From: Parvularia atlantis
Lineage: Eukaryota > Opisthokonta > Rotosphaerida
Length of the DNA stretch: 15,152 nt
Reading direction: 5' to 3'
Assembly (NCBI GenBank): GCA_943704415.1
Contig: CALSCO010001920.1
Span: forward strand, 1 to 15,152
Position 1 is the first letter of the stretch. Every line of letters begins with the position of its first letter. The position numbers and the translations under genes were made by a program. The notes below the pieces were generated by a model. It had not been told where the DNA came from, searched no databases, and saw nothing but the letters and a program-made list of their open reading frames with translations. Positions 1 through 9,200 of the stretch are shown piece by piece.

Positions 1-144
1 GTGGCGACCCGTTTACGCGCGCTCAGTCCGGTCGGCATTGTCATGCTGACAGGTCGTAGCGCGCTGGAAGACCGGGTGCGCGGCCTCGAGGGGGGGCGGG
101 TGGCGCGTCAGCGAGCAGCCGCAGCGCTCTGTTGCACGCCGCAC
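1..144 (-). other. TRAP1 intron 5 and unresolved sequence
   Basis: On the minus strand this begins with a good donor (GTGCGG at 144-139) and has a CTGAC branch-like site near 111-107, about where a 50- to 60-nt intron should end. No acceptor gives the expected Hsp90 continuation (FGVGFY) in any frame. A CAG at about 67-65 leads only into sequence unlike Hsp90. Either the intron is at least 144 nt, twice the longest other intron here, or the gene or assembly is broken at this edge. Confidence 0.55.
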
Positions 145-887
145 CGATGATGTTTCCCTTCGCCGACGCGCCCGAGCCGCCGTCGAGCTTCTGCATGAAC
201 TCCTTCGAGCCTGCAGGTGCATCAGCGGGCGCGAGCGCAGACGAGGCGCGGCGCACCCGAGTGCGCGATCGTGCCGAGGTTCTGGATCAGCTCCTCCTCG
301 GTCATGCCAACGCCCGTGTCCTGCGGCGCGTGTCAGCCGCCCTGGTGATGAACGGCGGGGCGGGCCCGAACCGTCAGCGTCAGCGTCTCGTTGATCTCGT
401 TTGTCGTCAGGCGGATCTCTAGCGACGCCTGTGCGACGGCCGCGTGTGCCTCGCCGGCGAGCTGGGCGTGGCGCAGCTGGGTCTGACGCGTCAGAGGTCG
501 ATCGGATGCGAGCGCGCAGGACGGCGGCACCTTCTCGAGCGCGTCGGACGCGTTGGACACGAGCTCGCGCAGGAAGACTTCCCTCTCCGAGTAGAGCGAA
601 TGGGTGACGATGTCTAGCAGCTGCTTCGTCTTGGTCTGGAACTCGAGCTTGCGCGCGGGCTTTGAGGGCGGCGCTGCTGCTGCTGCTTCTCGCAGTCAGC
701 CGCCTGCTCGCTGGAACGTTCCGGCGCAGTGCGCACCATCATCGTCTTCGGCTGGCCCGCCCGACGCGAACGCGCGCGCGAGTGGCATCACTGACTGCCG
801 CGCGGGAGCGATGCCAGGCACGGCGCGCGCCCGCGACCGCACGGCGACCGAGGCGGCCGAGGCGGCGCGGCGAACGAGGCGGTGCAT
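145..887 (-). CDS. TRAP1: Mitochondrial Hsp90 chaperone (TRAP1), N-terminal part only
   Basis: ATP-dependent Hsp90-family chaperone of the mitochondrial matrix. Exons on the minus strand: 887-737, 688-531, 476-372, 320-257 and 210-145; introns of 48, 54, 51 and 46 nt. The ATG at 887-885 opens an Arg/Ala/Ser-rich, acid-free stretch of about 42 residues beginning [13 protein letters not shown], a typical mitochondrial presequence. The GHKL ATPase then starts: [18 protein letters not shown] (about 70-87), [12 protein letters not shown] with the catalytic-type Glu (about 92) and the nucleotide/Mg Asn (about 96), DTGVGM with the ATP-binding Asp (about 139), and the lid residues [18 protein letters not shown]. 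Coding stops after NIIG (about 181), where a GTGCGG donor follows at 144. The family continues with a QFGVGF segment that I could not find in the last 144 bases. It shares a 69-bp divergent promoter with ATG13. Family certain; TRAP1 rather than cytosolic or plastid Hsp90 rests on the presequence and motif wording. Confidence 0.87.
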
Positions 888-956
888 CGAGAGCCGCGTG
901 GTCCTAAACGCAGTGCGGCGGTGGGTGTGGCAGCGTGTCATGCTTCTGCTTCGGCC
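888..956. promoter_or_regulatory. Divergent TRAP1/ATG13 promoter region
   Basis: These 69 bp lie between the start codons of two head-to-head genes. Both promoters and both 5' leaders must fit here or run into the coding sequence. I see no TATA box. The sequence is G-rich in the middle, with a pyrimidine-rich stretch just before the ATG13 start. Confidence 0.6.
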
Positions 957-3900
957 ATGATGGCTGCGGCGTCATTGGCGGCGGGCGACGCGGCGCAGCG
1001 GCTGCTGACGGCGGTGGTGCCGGAGGAGGCGCGGGCCAAGTACGAGCGCGCCGTGGGCCACTTCTACAAGCACGTGCGTGGGCGCGGGCGGGCCGCGACG
1101 GGCCATGGCGGGCGCGACAGAGAGACAAGTGACGCACGACACGCAGGTCGCGCAGGTGATCGTCCTCGCGCGCGCGCCCGCGCCGCAGCCCGCGCGCGCC
1201 GTGCGGCCGGGCGGCGACGACCGTGGCAAGGACCGCTGGGTGCGCGCTGCCCGCTGCTCGCCGTCGTCACCGGCTGACGCGGCGCGCAGTTCCACCTCGT
1301 GCTCGCTGACGTGCCCGTCGTGGCCGAGAACGCCAAGCCGTGGAGCCAGTCGGTCTTCTACCGGCGCCCGCTGCACGTCGTCGTCTTCTTCGAGCTGCCG
1401 CGGCTGCCGTTGCGTGGCGTGCGGGCGTGCCGACCGCCTCGTGCCTCACGCGTCTCGCAGCGCCAATGTATCGCTCCGCGTCCGCGCCGGCGCCGACGAG
1501 CTGCTCGTGTCGAGCGACTACTTTGTGCAGCGCAACAAGATCGTGCTCGAGCAGTGGAAGCTGCGGTGCGCCGATGATGCGCGTATCGCAGTCTGCTCAT
1601 GTCCTTCGCACAGAATGGACGTCACCACGCCCGCCGACGTGCAGCTCCCCAAGGCGTACCTGGCCATGGTCATCTTCATGCGCGCGCTGTTCTCGTACAC
1701 GTGCGTGCCGCGCGCATGCACACACACGCATCGACCTTACTGAGTGTACGTATGCGCAGACGCCTCCTGCCCGCGTTCCGCTTGCGCAAGCGCATCGCCG
1801 AGGCCACCGGCACGCTCGCGCAGTGCAGAATCGGGTTCCGCGTCGGCGTCGATGCCAAGGCGCGCGACGATGAGATCGGCGTGGGTGCGCATGCCAGCGC
1901 GTCACGGCATTGGTCGCTGACACCGCATGGCCAGCCGAGCTGCTCAACGGGTGGGAGTCGGACAGGTGCGAGCCGCAGCGATTTCCGGGTGTGATCGACC
2001 TGCCGTTTGGGTGCGGCGCGCCTGGCGATGCGGCCACGCTGACGTTTGCCGGCGGGCGGGTCAAAAGGTGCATGGAGCTGACGGTCGACTACCGCGTCAA
2101 CTGCCACTACGACCTGGTGCAGCACGGCGCCGTGAGCGACTCGATGCTCATCCCGTCTGAGCCACCGTGCGCGCCCGCCTGGGTGTGGCGATGTAGCGTG
2201 ACGCGCCGGCCCGCTCGCAGTGTGGACCCTGCAAGCGTGCGTCGCACGCCGGAGCAGTTTGGCCGGGTGCGCGAGATGCTTCCGCGCGCGCGCGACTTGC
2301 GTCGCTGATTTGGCTGCCGCAGGAGGACACGCGCACGCCGGGCAGCGTGCGGTCGTACAACAGCAACGCGAGCGCCGAGGCCGAGGATGTGCCGAAGGAG
2401 GTGTGATGCTTCAGGGCGCTGCGCCATTGCGCCACTCATGCGCCGCGTGCAGGGAGGCGAAGTTGAGACGCGCTCGCGGTCGGCGACGATGCCCGCGCGC
2501 ACTGCACAACTAGAGCAGCAGCGTCGTGAGCGGCTGAGCAAGGTGCCCGCTCCAGCGGGTGCGCGGTGGCGGCTGATGCGTGCGCGACCAGAACCGCAGC
2601 ACGGCGTCGATCGAGATCAAGACGCCGCGGTCGCCGCCGTTCGACTCGCTCGTGCTGTCCCCGCCGCCGCCCGGGTTAGCCAGCGCGGCGTCGCTGCCGT
2701 ACGCAGTGGCGTACGGGTGCGACCGGCCACCGCCTTGTCGCTGCACGCTGGCTCACACGATGTGCACGAAGGAGCCTGGGCAGTGTGCCGATGCATGCGC
2801 CGCTGCCAAGCGAGCCGATCCCGCTGCACAGCACGCGGCGGCCGTCGGTCGCGGCCGAGATGTACGGCAGCAGTCTGGTGCGTTGCTGGTGCGCACTTGT
2901 GTCTTCACGGTGGTGCTGACGTCTGCACTAGCACGACAGCACGGCAGGCAGCGCCGACACGCCGCGTCTGCGGCTCGTCCGGCCGTTCAAGGACCCGCGC
3001 TCGACGGACGCCACGCCCGCCGACGACCAGCAGCCCGCCAGTGCCGATCTCGAGGGCGACGGCGGTGAGCTCGCCGTGTGCGCTCTGCCGACGCTCCGCT
3101 GAATCGCTGCGGCAGGGACGAGCACGAGCAGCGCCGCGCAGCCGATCCCGGAGGTGATGCAGCGGCCGCGCGGTGCGTCAAGCGTGCTGCTGCGGGGTCT
3201 GTCTAACGGCCTTGTGCAGGCTCGTCCATCAGCCGTGCGCCGGTGCAGATCTCGCCGCCGTCGCAGGTGGGCTCGATGGGCTCAGCTGGCTCAATCAGCC
3301 GCGACCTGCTCGCGCGGCCGTCGGACGTGCAGTCGTTCATGAAGCTGCTGCAGAGCAACCTCGTGCTTGAGCCCGACGACGGCGTCACCGAGGTGCGGTG
3401 CTGGCGAAGGTCATGCCTGTGATGTGCTTACGCACGGGCAGTCGATGGGCCCACCGAACCTGACTGGCATCGAGGCGACGGAGGGGCCCGCGCAGCCGAC
3501 GATCGAGCAGGGCGACGAACTGGAGCCGTTCCGGCTCGCACGAGCGCAGCTGCTTGATTTTAGCCAAGTCGTAAACGCGCAGCCCGAGGAGCTGCCGCGT
3601 GGAGACCCCCTGCAACTGGTGCGGCAAAGTCGAAAGCAGCTTGCACCGTGCTGACATGACTATGCGCTACAGAGGCCACTACGGAGGGACGTCGGGTTCA
3701 CGCCGTCGGAGGATCTGCTGACCGACGTGCCGGGCAACGAAAACGAGAGCGGGTCGAGCGGGACCGTGTCGCGCACCACGCCGTCCGGGCTGGCGCAGCT
3801 GCTGACGCGGCCGAGCAGCGTCGCCGCGGCCGCACCGGGCACGCTCTATGCGGTGCGCACAGGCACTGCTGGGTGCGTCCTGCTCACGCGTTTGCCGGCC

Positions 3901-4096
3901 GCAGGTATCGACGTCGGCGCAGCGCATGCTCGGGCGCTCGCTGACCGAGGGCATGGCGCCGTCGCACCGGTCGCTCAGCGGCACGGTGCGTGTGTCCGCG
4001 TGGGAGCACCCGAGGCACGCGCTCATCCCCTGACAGGGCAGCATCGCGATCTCGCCCGTCACGCCCCTGTCGCCTGTCGCAGGCTCGCCCGCATGA
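957..4096 (+). CDS. ATG13: Autophagy-related protein 13 (Atg13), HORMA domain
   Basis: Regulatory subunit of the Atg1/ULK kinase complex that starts autophagosome formation. Exons: 957-1073, 1147-1239, 1290-1408, 1461-1565, 1614-1700, 1760-1884, 1935-2010, 2068-2166, 2221-2266, 2323-2400, 2453-2542, 2592-2716, 2784-2877, 2932-3064, 3116-3172, 3220-3392, 3442-3618, 3673-3852, 3905-3985 and 4037-4096; about 704 aa, close to yeast Atg13. The HORMA domain (about 27-265) shows FYKHVAQVIVLAR, then RWFHLVLADVPVVAENAK, LAMVIFMRALFSYTRLLPAF and GVIDLPFGCMELTVDYRVNC, which align block by block with human ATG13 as I recall it. The rest is low-complexity and rich in Ser/Pro/Thr with many SP/TP sites, as expected of the phosphoregulated tail. 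DVQSFMKLLQSNL (about 517-529) resembles the Atg1-binding MIM helix of fungal Atg13. Starts MM at 957; an in-frame codon at 882 is not ATG. Exon edges in the disordered tail are less certain than in the HORMA part. Confidence 0.86.
2011..2067 (+). other. ATG13 intron 7: in-frame, stop-free, AAAAG acceptor
   Basis: Donor GTGCGG, a CTGAC near 2039-2043, and an acceptor ending AAAAG instead of CAG. The 57 nt are a multiple of three with no in-frame stop, so they could be read as coding. Removing them makes GVIDLPFG run directly into CMELTVDYRVNC, which matches the spacing of the HORMA strand in ATG13 without a gap. Keeping them would insert 19 residues into that strand. The intron reading is preferred. 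Confidence 0.7.
3986..4036 (+). other. ATG13 last intron, retention gives alternative C-terminus
   Basis: 51-nt intron, donor GTGCGT, acceptor CCCCTGACAG. Spliced, the protein ends GSIAISPVTPLSPVAGSPA with stop TGA at 4094-4096. Retained, the frame stops at 4031-4033 inside the intron and the tail ends in a basic peptide instead. The spliced form is favoured because its last exon is Ser/Pro-rich like the rest of the tail. Confidence 0.65.
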
Positions 4097-4153
4097 TCCG
4101 CTCTGTCTTGCTTTGGGGCGCACTGCCACCCTCGCACACACACACGTTACGCG
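4097..4153. other. Convergent ATG13/HADHB 3' spacer
   Basis: 57 bp between the stop codons of two genes that read toward each other. It holds a short CA repeat around 4135-4144. No AATAAA-like polyadenylation signal is seen on either strand, so the transcripts probably overlap or use another signal. Confidence 0.6.
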
Positions 4154-6167
4154 TTACTTGGCCGGGTAGCGCTCGACGATGCTGGCGTGGCCGAGGCCAC
4201 CGGCTGCGCACGCGGCGACGAGGGCAAACTGCGACGTCGACGACGTCTGGTCAGCAGGGCTAGCTCAGCGTGGGCACGCATGTGCGCACCTGCTGGTTCT
4301 CGTGGTGCAGCCGGTGCGCCGCCATCGTCACGAGGCGCACGCCGGTCGCGCCAAACGGGTGGCCGATTGATAGCGAGCCGCCCCATGCGTTGATCTTGTC
4401 GACCGGGATGGCGCCGACCTGTCCCGCCGCGTAATAATGAGTGGCTGGACGCGTGCACGCACACACGCGCACCTTGCTCGACCGCTTGGCCTTCTCCTGC
4501 GCAAACTTGTCCGAGTTGAGCGCGTTGAGATTAGCGAGCACCTGACCGGCAAACGCCTCGTGCAGCTCGATCACGCCAAAATCCTCCATCTTCATCCTGG
4601 TCTGGTCGAGGATGCGCCCGATGCCGTACGCGGGGCCGAGCAGCAGCTCGTCCTGCGAGTACGACGTCAGCGCGTCGTCCGTACAGCATCGGCGCACCAC
4701 CTTCGGGTCCTGCGCCACATAAAGATAGTCGCGCAGGTACGCCAGCGGCTTGTAGCCGAGCTCGAGCGCCTTCTTCTCCGACATGATGAGCGCGGCCGAC
4801 TGCGCGTGCGCCCGGGGTGAGCGTAGGCGCCCGCGACAGGCACGCGTGTGCTCACTGCGCCGTCGGTCAGGTACGACGCGTTGCCGGCAGTGACGGTGCC
4901 GTGCGGCTTGATGAACGCCGGCTTGAGGCTCGACTGCGCGAGCGGGGCCTCCCGCGTCAGGCGCCTATCTTCACGGGCAGCAGTGCATCGCACCAGCTTC
5001 TCAAGCGTCGTGTCACCACGGATGCCGTTGTCGGCCTCCACCGACCTGGGGAAGAGCACAGGCACAAGGTCCTTGAACAGGCCTGCACGCGGGGCTACGT
5101 GAGCACGCGCCACAGCGGCGGCAACGGCGCACCCTTCTCGGCGGCCTTGGCGGCATTGGTGTGCGAGCGCATGGCGAACCTGTCCGAGTCGGCGCGGCTC
5201 ACGCCAAAGTTGGACGCGAGCCGGTCGGCCGAGAAACCCATGGTCTCGTTGCTCGAAAACTCAGCGATGGCGGGAAGCTCGGGCGCGAGGTCCGACAGCT
5301 TCAGGCCGCCGAGCAGGCCGAGGTAGCCCATGGCCGACTTGATCTTCTGCGAGGCGATGAGGCGTGCACGGATGGCCCGCGAGAAGCGGATCGGCACGTC
5401 CGACATGACCTCGACCCCGCCTGCGTATGCGCGCGCGTGTGTGTCAGCGTAGGGAGGGTGCAGGAGCGGCAGTGGCGCGCGCGCGCGCACCAGCGACGAT
5501 GATGTCAGCCTGGCCTGCGCGGATCTGGTCGATGCCCGTGGTGATCGCCTAAGCGACGCGGGGTCAGCCGGCGCTAGGTAGCAGCGGCGAGCAGCGACCG
5601 GGCCCACCATGTTGGACGAGATGCACGCCATCGTGACTGTGCTGGCGGGCACGCTGAGCGGGATGCCCGCGCCGAGGGCGGCCTCGCGCGCCACGTTGCT
5701 CGTCTTGACCTCCTGCGCGAGCCGTGAGCTGCCAGACGCCAGCGGGTGCAGAGCACACGCACCTGGATGACCGTGCCGTAGACGACGCGGTCGATGATCT
5801 TGGGGTCGAGTGCGTTGCGCTTGAGCAGGCTGCGGGCGCGCCTAAGGCCAGCGCGCGACGACGCGTGCGACTGCTGTTGCACGCACGAGTGGATGGCGAT
5901 CTTGCCGAGGTCGTACGGCGTCATGTCCTTGAACTGCGTGCCGGCGGTGACGAAGGGCGTGCGCACGCCGTCGACGAGGACAACGTTGGGCAGGCCGTTC
6001 CTGCGGCGGCGGGCTCTTCGGGTGAGCCTTTTTTCACGTGCGGCGGGCACGGGCGCGCACTTGTCGAGGTACTTGGCGCCGCTGCCGGCGGACGCGGCGG
6101 GCGCGGGCGCGGGCGGGGCCGCGGCGGTGGCGAGGGCGCGCGCGTGCAGCATGCGGCGGACGAGCAT
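4154..6167 (-). CDS. HADHB: Mitochondrial 3-ketoacyl-CoA thiolase (trifunctional protein beta)
   Basis: Cleaves 3-ketoacyl-CoA with CoA to acetyl-CoA and a shortened acyl-CoA, the last step of beta-oxidation, as beta subunit of the mitochondrial trifunctional protein. Exons, minus strand: 6167-6061, 6000-5887, 5829-5763, 5712-5608, 5548-5491, 5420-5133, 5082-4994, 4933-4856, 4799-4701, 4652-4473, 4418-4290 and 4228-4154; about 462 aa (human 474). The N-terminus [17 protein letters not shown] is a presequence. Motifs: [11 protein letters not shown], nucleophile Cys126 in [45 protein letters not shown], His366 in ELHEAFAG, His415 in [17 protein letters not shown] and Cys445 in [11 protein letters not shown], so all active-site residues are present. 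The insert after the nucleophile and the SDVPIR segment mark the HADHB type rather than peroxisomal thiolase. Ends YPAK, with no peroxisomal signal. An upstream in-frame ATG at 6279-6277 would overlap the next gene's start. Five introns are in-frame and stop-free. The alpha subunit is not in the window. Confidence 0.96.
4653..4700 (-). other. HADHB intron 9 with two possible donors
   Basis: 48 nt with CTGAC and acceptor TCGCAG. The donor is either GTGGTG at 4700 or the consensus-like GTGCGC three bases later (4697), which would add one Val. Human HADHB, as I recall it, has no extra residue at this point, which favours 4700. The whole segment is open in frame, so retention would add 16 residues. 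Confidence 0.6.
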
Positions 6168-6276
6168 CCTTCGCTGACGAACGAAGGCGCAGGCGAAAAG
6201 TGGGTCTGTGTGCGCGGCTGAACGGCGCACGCGCAGCTCGGGTTTTGCTCGCGCGGCGCTGTCATCCTTCGCCGCC
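6168..6276. promoter_or_regulatory. Divergent HADHB/TNPO3 promoter region
   Basis: 109 bp between two head-to-head start codons. No TATA box is seen. On the plus strand there is an A-rich patch (GAAAAGTGGG near 6197-6206) and a pyrimidine-rich stretch just before a strong start context GCCGCCATGG at 6271-6280. Confidence 0.6.
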
Positions 6277-9200
6277 ATGGCCGACGGCGTCAGCGTCGAG
6301 CGCGTCGCGATGGTGCGCCGCGCCCTTCGCCGGCTCCCTCTCGCCGACCCACCGCCGCCGCCGTGCCCCACCCCACCCCTGCAGGTGCTCGCGCAACTCT
6401 ACAGCCCCGCAGCCACCCCGCGCGAGCGCCAGGACGCGGAGCGCTGGCTCGTCGAGCTGCGGCGGTCGGCGGCGCTGTGGCGCGTCGCGTTCGACCTGCT
6501 CGCGCTGCCGGTGCGGCGTCAGCAGCAAACAGGCGGCGGGCACAGAGGGCTGACGACGCGCGACGCCGCCCCAGGCCGTTGAGGCGCAGTTTTACGCGGC
6601 GACGTCGATGCACGTGCGCGTCGTGCGCGACTGGTGCGGCGCGCGTCGCCTGGTGTTTATCGGCTGACCTGACCGCGCGCCCGCCGTCAGGGACGCCTTC
6701 CCCGAGGGCAGCCGTCAGGGCCTGTGCACGCAGCTCGTGGCCGAAGTAGCGCGCTTCTCGCACGGGCCGCCGATGGTCCTCACCAAGCTGGCCATCTCGG
6801 TGCGCCGCACCGCTCACTCGCGGCGATGAGTATGATCGAGCTGACAAACAAAAAAAAAAAAAAAATTGCCAGCTCGCGGCCGTCGTCCAGCGCATGGCGC
6901 GCACAACGCCGACCATCCTGCTGCAGGTGCGCTCACAGACGACACACATGCACGCGCAGCTAAGCCGCCGCCGTCGCGCAGGTGCTCGACTACCTCCAGG
7001 CCGATCCGGCTGCGCACACGGGCCTGCTCGAGTTTCTGTCGGTGCTGCCGGAGGAGCACCACTCGCCGACGATGCCCGGCGACCTCAAGCGCGAGCTCCT
7101 GCCGCTGCTGCAGCAGGTGCGGCTGGCTGCACGGTCGATTTGCCGGCTGGCTGACGGCGCGACGCCGACAGACCGTGCCGCGCGTCCTCAGCACCATCTC
7201 GGCCGTGCTCAGCAGCACGGACGCGTCGGACGCGTACAACCGCGAGATGCGCCGCCGTGCCCTGAGTGCGCTGCAGTCGTGGATCCACTTTGGCGTGCCG
7301 GACGGGTGCGTGAGCCACCGCTGGCGCTGGCCGCGCGCGCCGACACACGCGCAGGGACCTGGTGCCGCTCCTGGGCAGTGTCTTTGCGGCGTTCGACGTG
7401 CCGGCGCTGTCGGAGGCCGCCGTGGACGTGCTCGTGGACCTTATCTCGTCGCCGCAGAACGGGTGCGATGGCCCCTCCTGTCTGCGTGCGCGCAGCTCAC
7501 TTTGCGATGCAGCCTGTCAGTGGCCCTGGTCGACCCTGTGTCGAAGCTGCGGCCGCAGATGCGTGCTGCCGTCGACAGTGCGTCGGCGTGCTGCTGCCGT
7601 GCTACAGTCTGACGCGAGAGGGCTTGCAGACCAGTCGGAGCATCTCGCGATCAGCATTGCGCGCCTCGCCGTCGAGCTCCTCACCGTGCACGCCGAGTCG
7701 ATCGTGCAGCGCTGCGGCGATGCGAGCGTGCAGCAGCTGCTCTGGTGCGCTGCCGTGTGTGACACTGCCGGCTTGACGCGCGAGCACAACAGGCTGCTGC
7801 TGGACGCGTGCGGGTACCCGGGCTCGGGCGCTGTGGAGGAAGAGGTGCGGCTCGGGCACGCTGGACGCTCCTTGACGCACTCTGGCACAGGTGACGGAGA
7901 TGACGCTCAACTGCTGGGGCGACCTCGAGGACGCGTACGGCAAGGTGTTCAAGGCGCACCCGCCCGAGTCAGCCGAGCGCGTCCACGCCGAGGCCGTGCT
8001 GCACCCGCTATACGAGTCGCTCGTGCGGCTGCTTTGCGTCAAGAGCCAGTACCCGTCCGAGCAGGAGTGGGCATCGTGGGCGAACGGTGCGGGTGTGGTC
8101 ATGCGCGCATCCAGTGCCGACCTGGCGGCGCGTTGCAGATGACCGCGACAGCTTCCGCCAGTACCGCGTGCACGTTGGCGAGACGTTCCTGCCGACAGTC
8201 GAGATGCTGCGGCTCCGCGCCGCGGGGCTGGTGCTGAGCGGGCTTGAGGCAGCGCTGGCCGAGGCCGTCCCGCTGTGGCAGGTGCGCAGCCGCTCGCGCG
8301 TCTGATGTGCATCTCACGTCGCGCGGTGCCTGCACACAGAAAATTGAGGCGCACCTGTTTGCGCTGCACCAAATGGCCGAGAAGTACGACGCGGTCGAGG
8401 ACGCGGGCTTTTTCGATCGTGTGGCCGCGCTGAGCGACCGCCTGCCCGATCACGTCAACGTGTCGCACACGGCCATGCTGCTGCTCGGTGCGCGGGTGTG
8501 CTCAGCACCGCAGCTTGTCTCACGCATGCGTCGCAGGGCGGTGCGCGCCGTGGCTGCAAGACAGACCGCAGCATCTGCTGGCTGCGACGGCCAAGGTGCG
8601 CCGTGCCGCAGCTGAGCGGTCGTCCTTGCTGGTGCCGACTGGCTGGCGCAGGCTCTGCGAGCGCTCGGCAACAACGCCGCGCTCAACAGCGCCGCCGTCA
8701 CGACGCTGGGCGACCTGAGCGATGCCGCGGCCGAGCTGCTCCAGCCGGCGCTGCCCGAGATGTTGCGCGTGTACAGTAGCGGGTCGGCCAACCTGCAGGT
8801 CCGTGCGCGTGCGCGTACTGTTGCGAGTTTTGACGCCGTCCGCCATGCACAGAGCGAGCCGCGGCAGCAGCTAACGCGCGTGATCACGCGCGTGCTGTCG
8901 ACCGTGCCGGCCTACGACCTGACGGGGTACCTGCAGCCGTTCATGGGCCCGACGCTCACGGCCCTGCATGCGCTGGCGGACGAGTCGACGGCGCTCGTGA
9001 GCGCGGGCCAGTCGCTGCCGTCGGCCGACGCGAGCACGCTGCGGCTGCTGCGCACCAACATTGTGCACACCAGCGCGATCCTGTGCAAGGTCTTCAAGGG
9101 CATGCCGCTGAACAGTGCGTGCCGCGCTCTGCCTGACGGCGTTATGCTCACTGCTCTGCGTGGCAGACGACGACACGCAGCGCCCGATGACCGGCCACCC

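Noticed and set aside
1-80. A last TRAP1 exon starting after the CAG at about 67-65 (minus strand)
   Set aside because: None of the three frames gives the conserved FGVGF segment or other Hsp90 sequence.
3385-3657. Minus-strand 90-codon open frame that looks less repetitive than most
   Set aside because: It has no family resemblance and no splice context, and the plus strand here gives ATG13 exon 17 flanked by good splice sites in phase 0.
6277-6371. Upstream Met for HADHB at 6279-6277
   Set aside because: It comes from the palindromic CCATGG of the TNPO3 start. The presequence-like N-terminus begins at 6167, and an upstream start would bury it.
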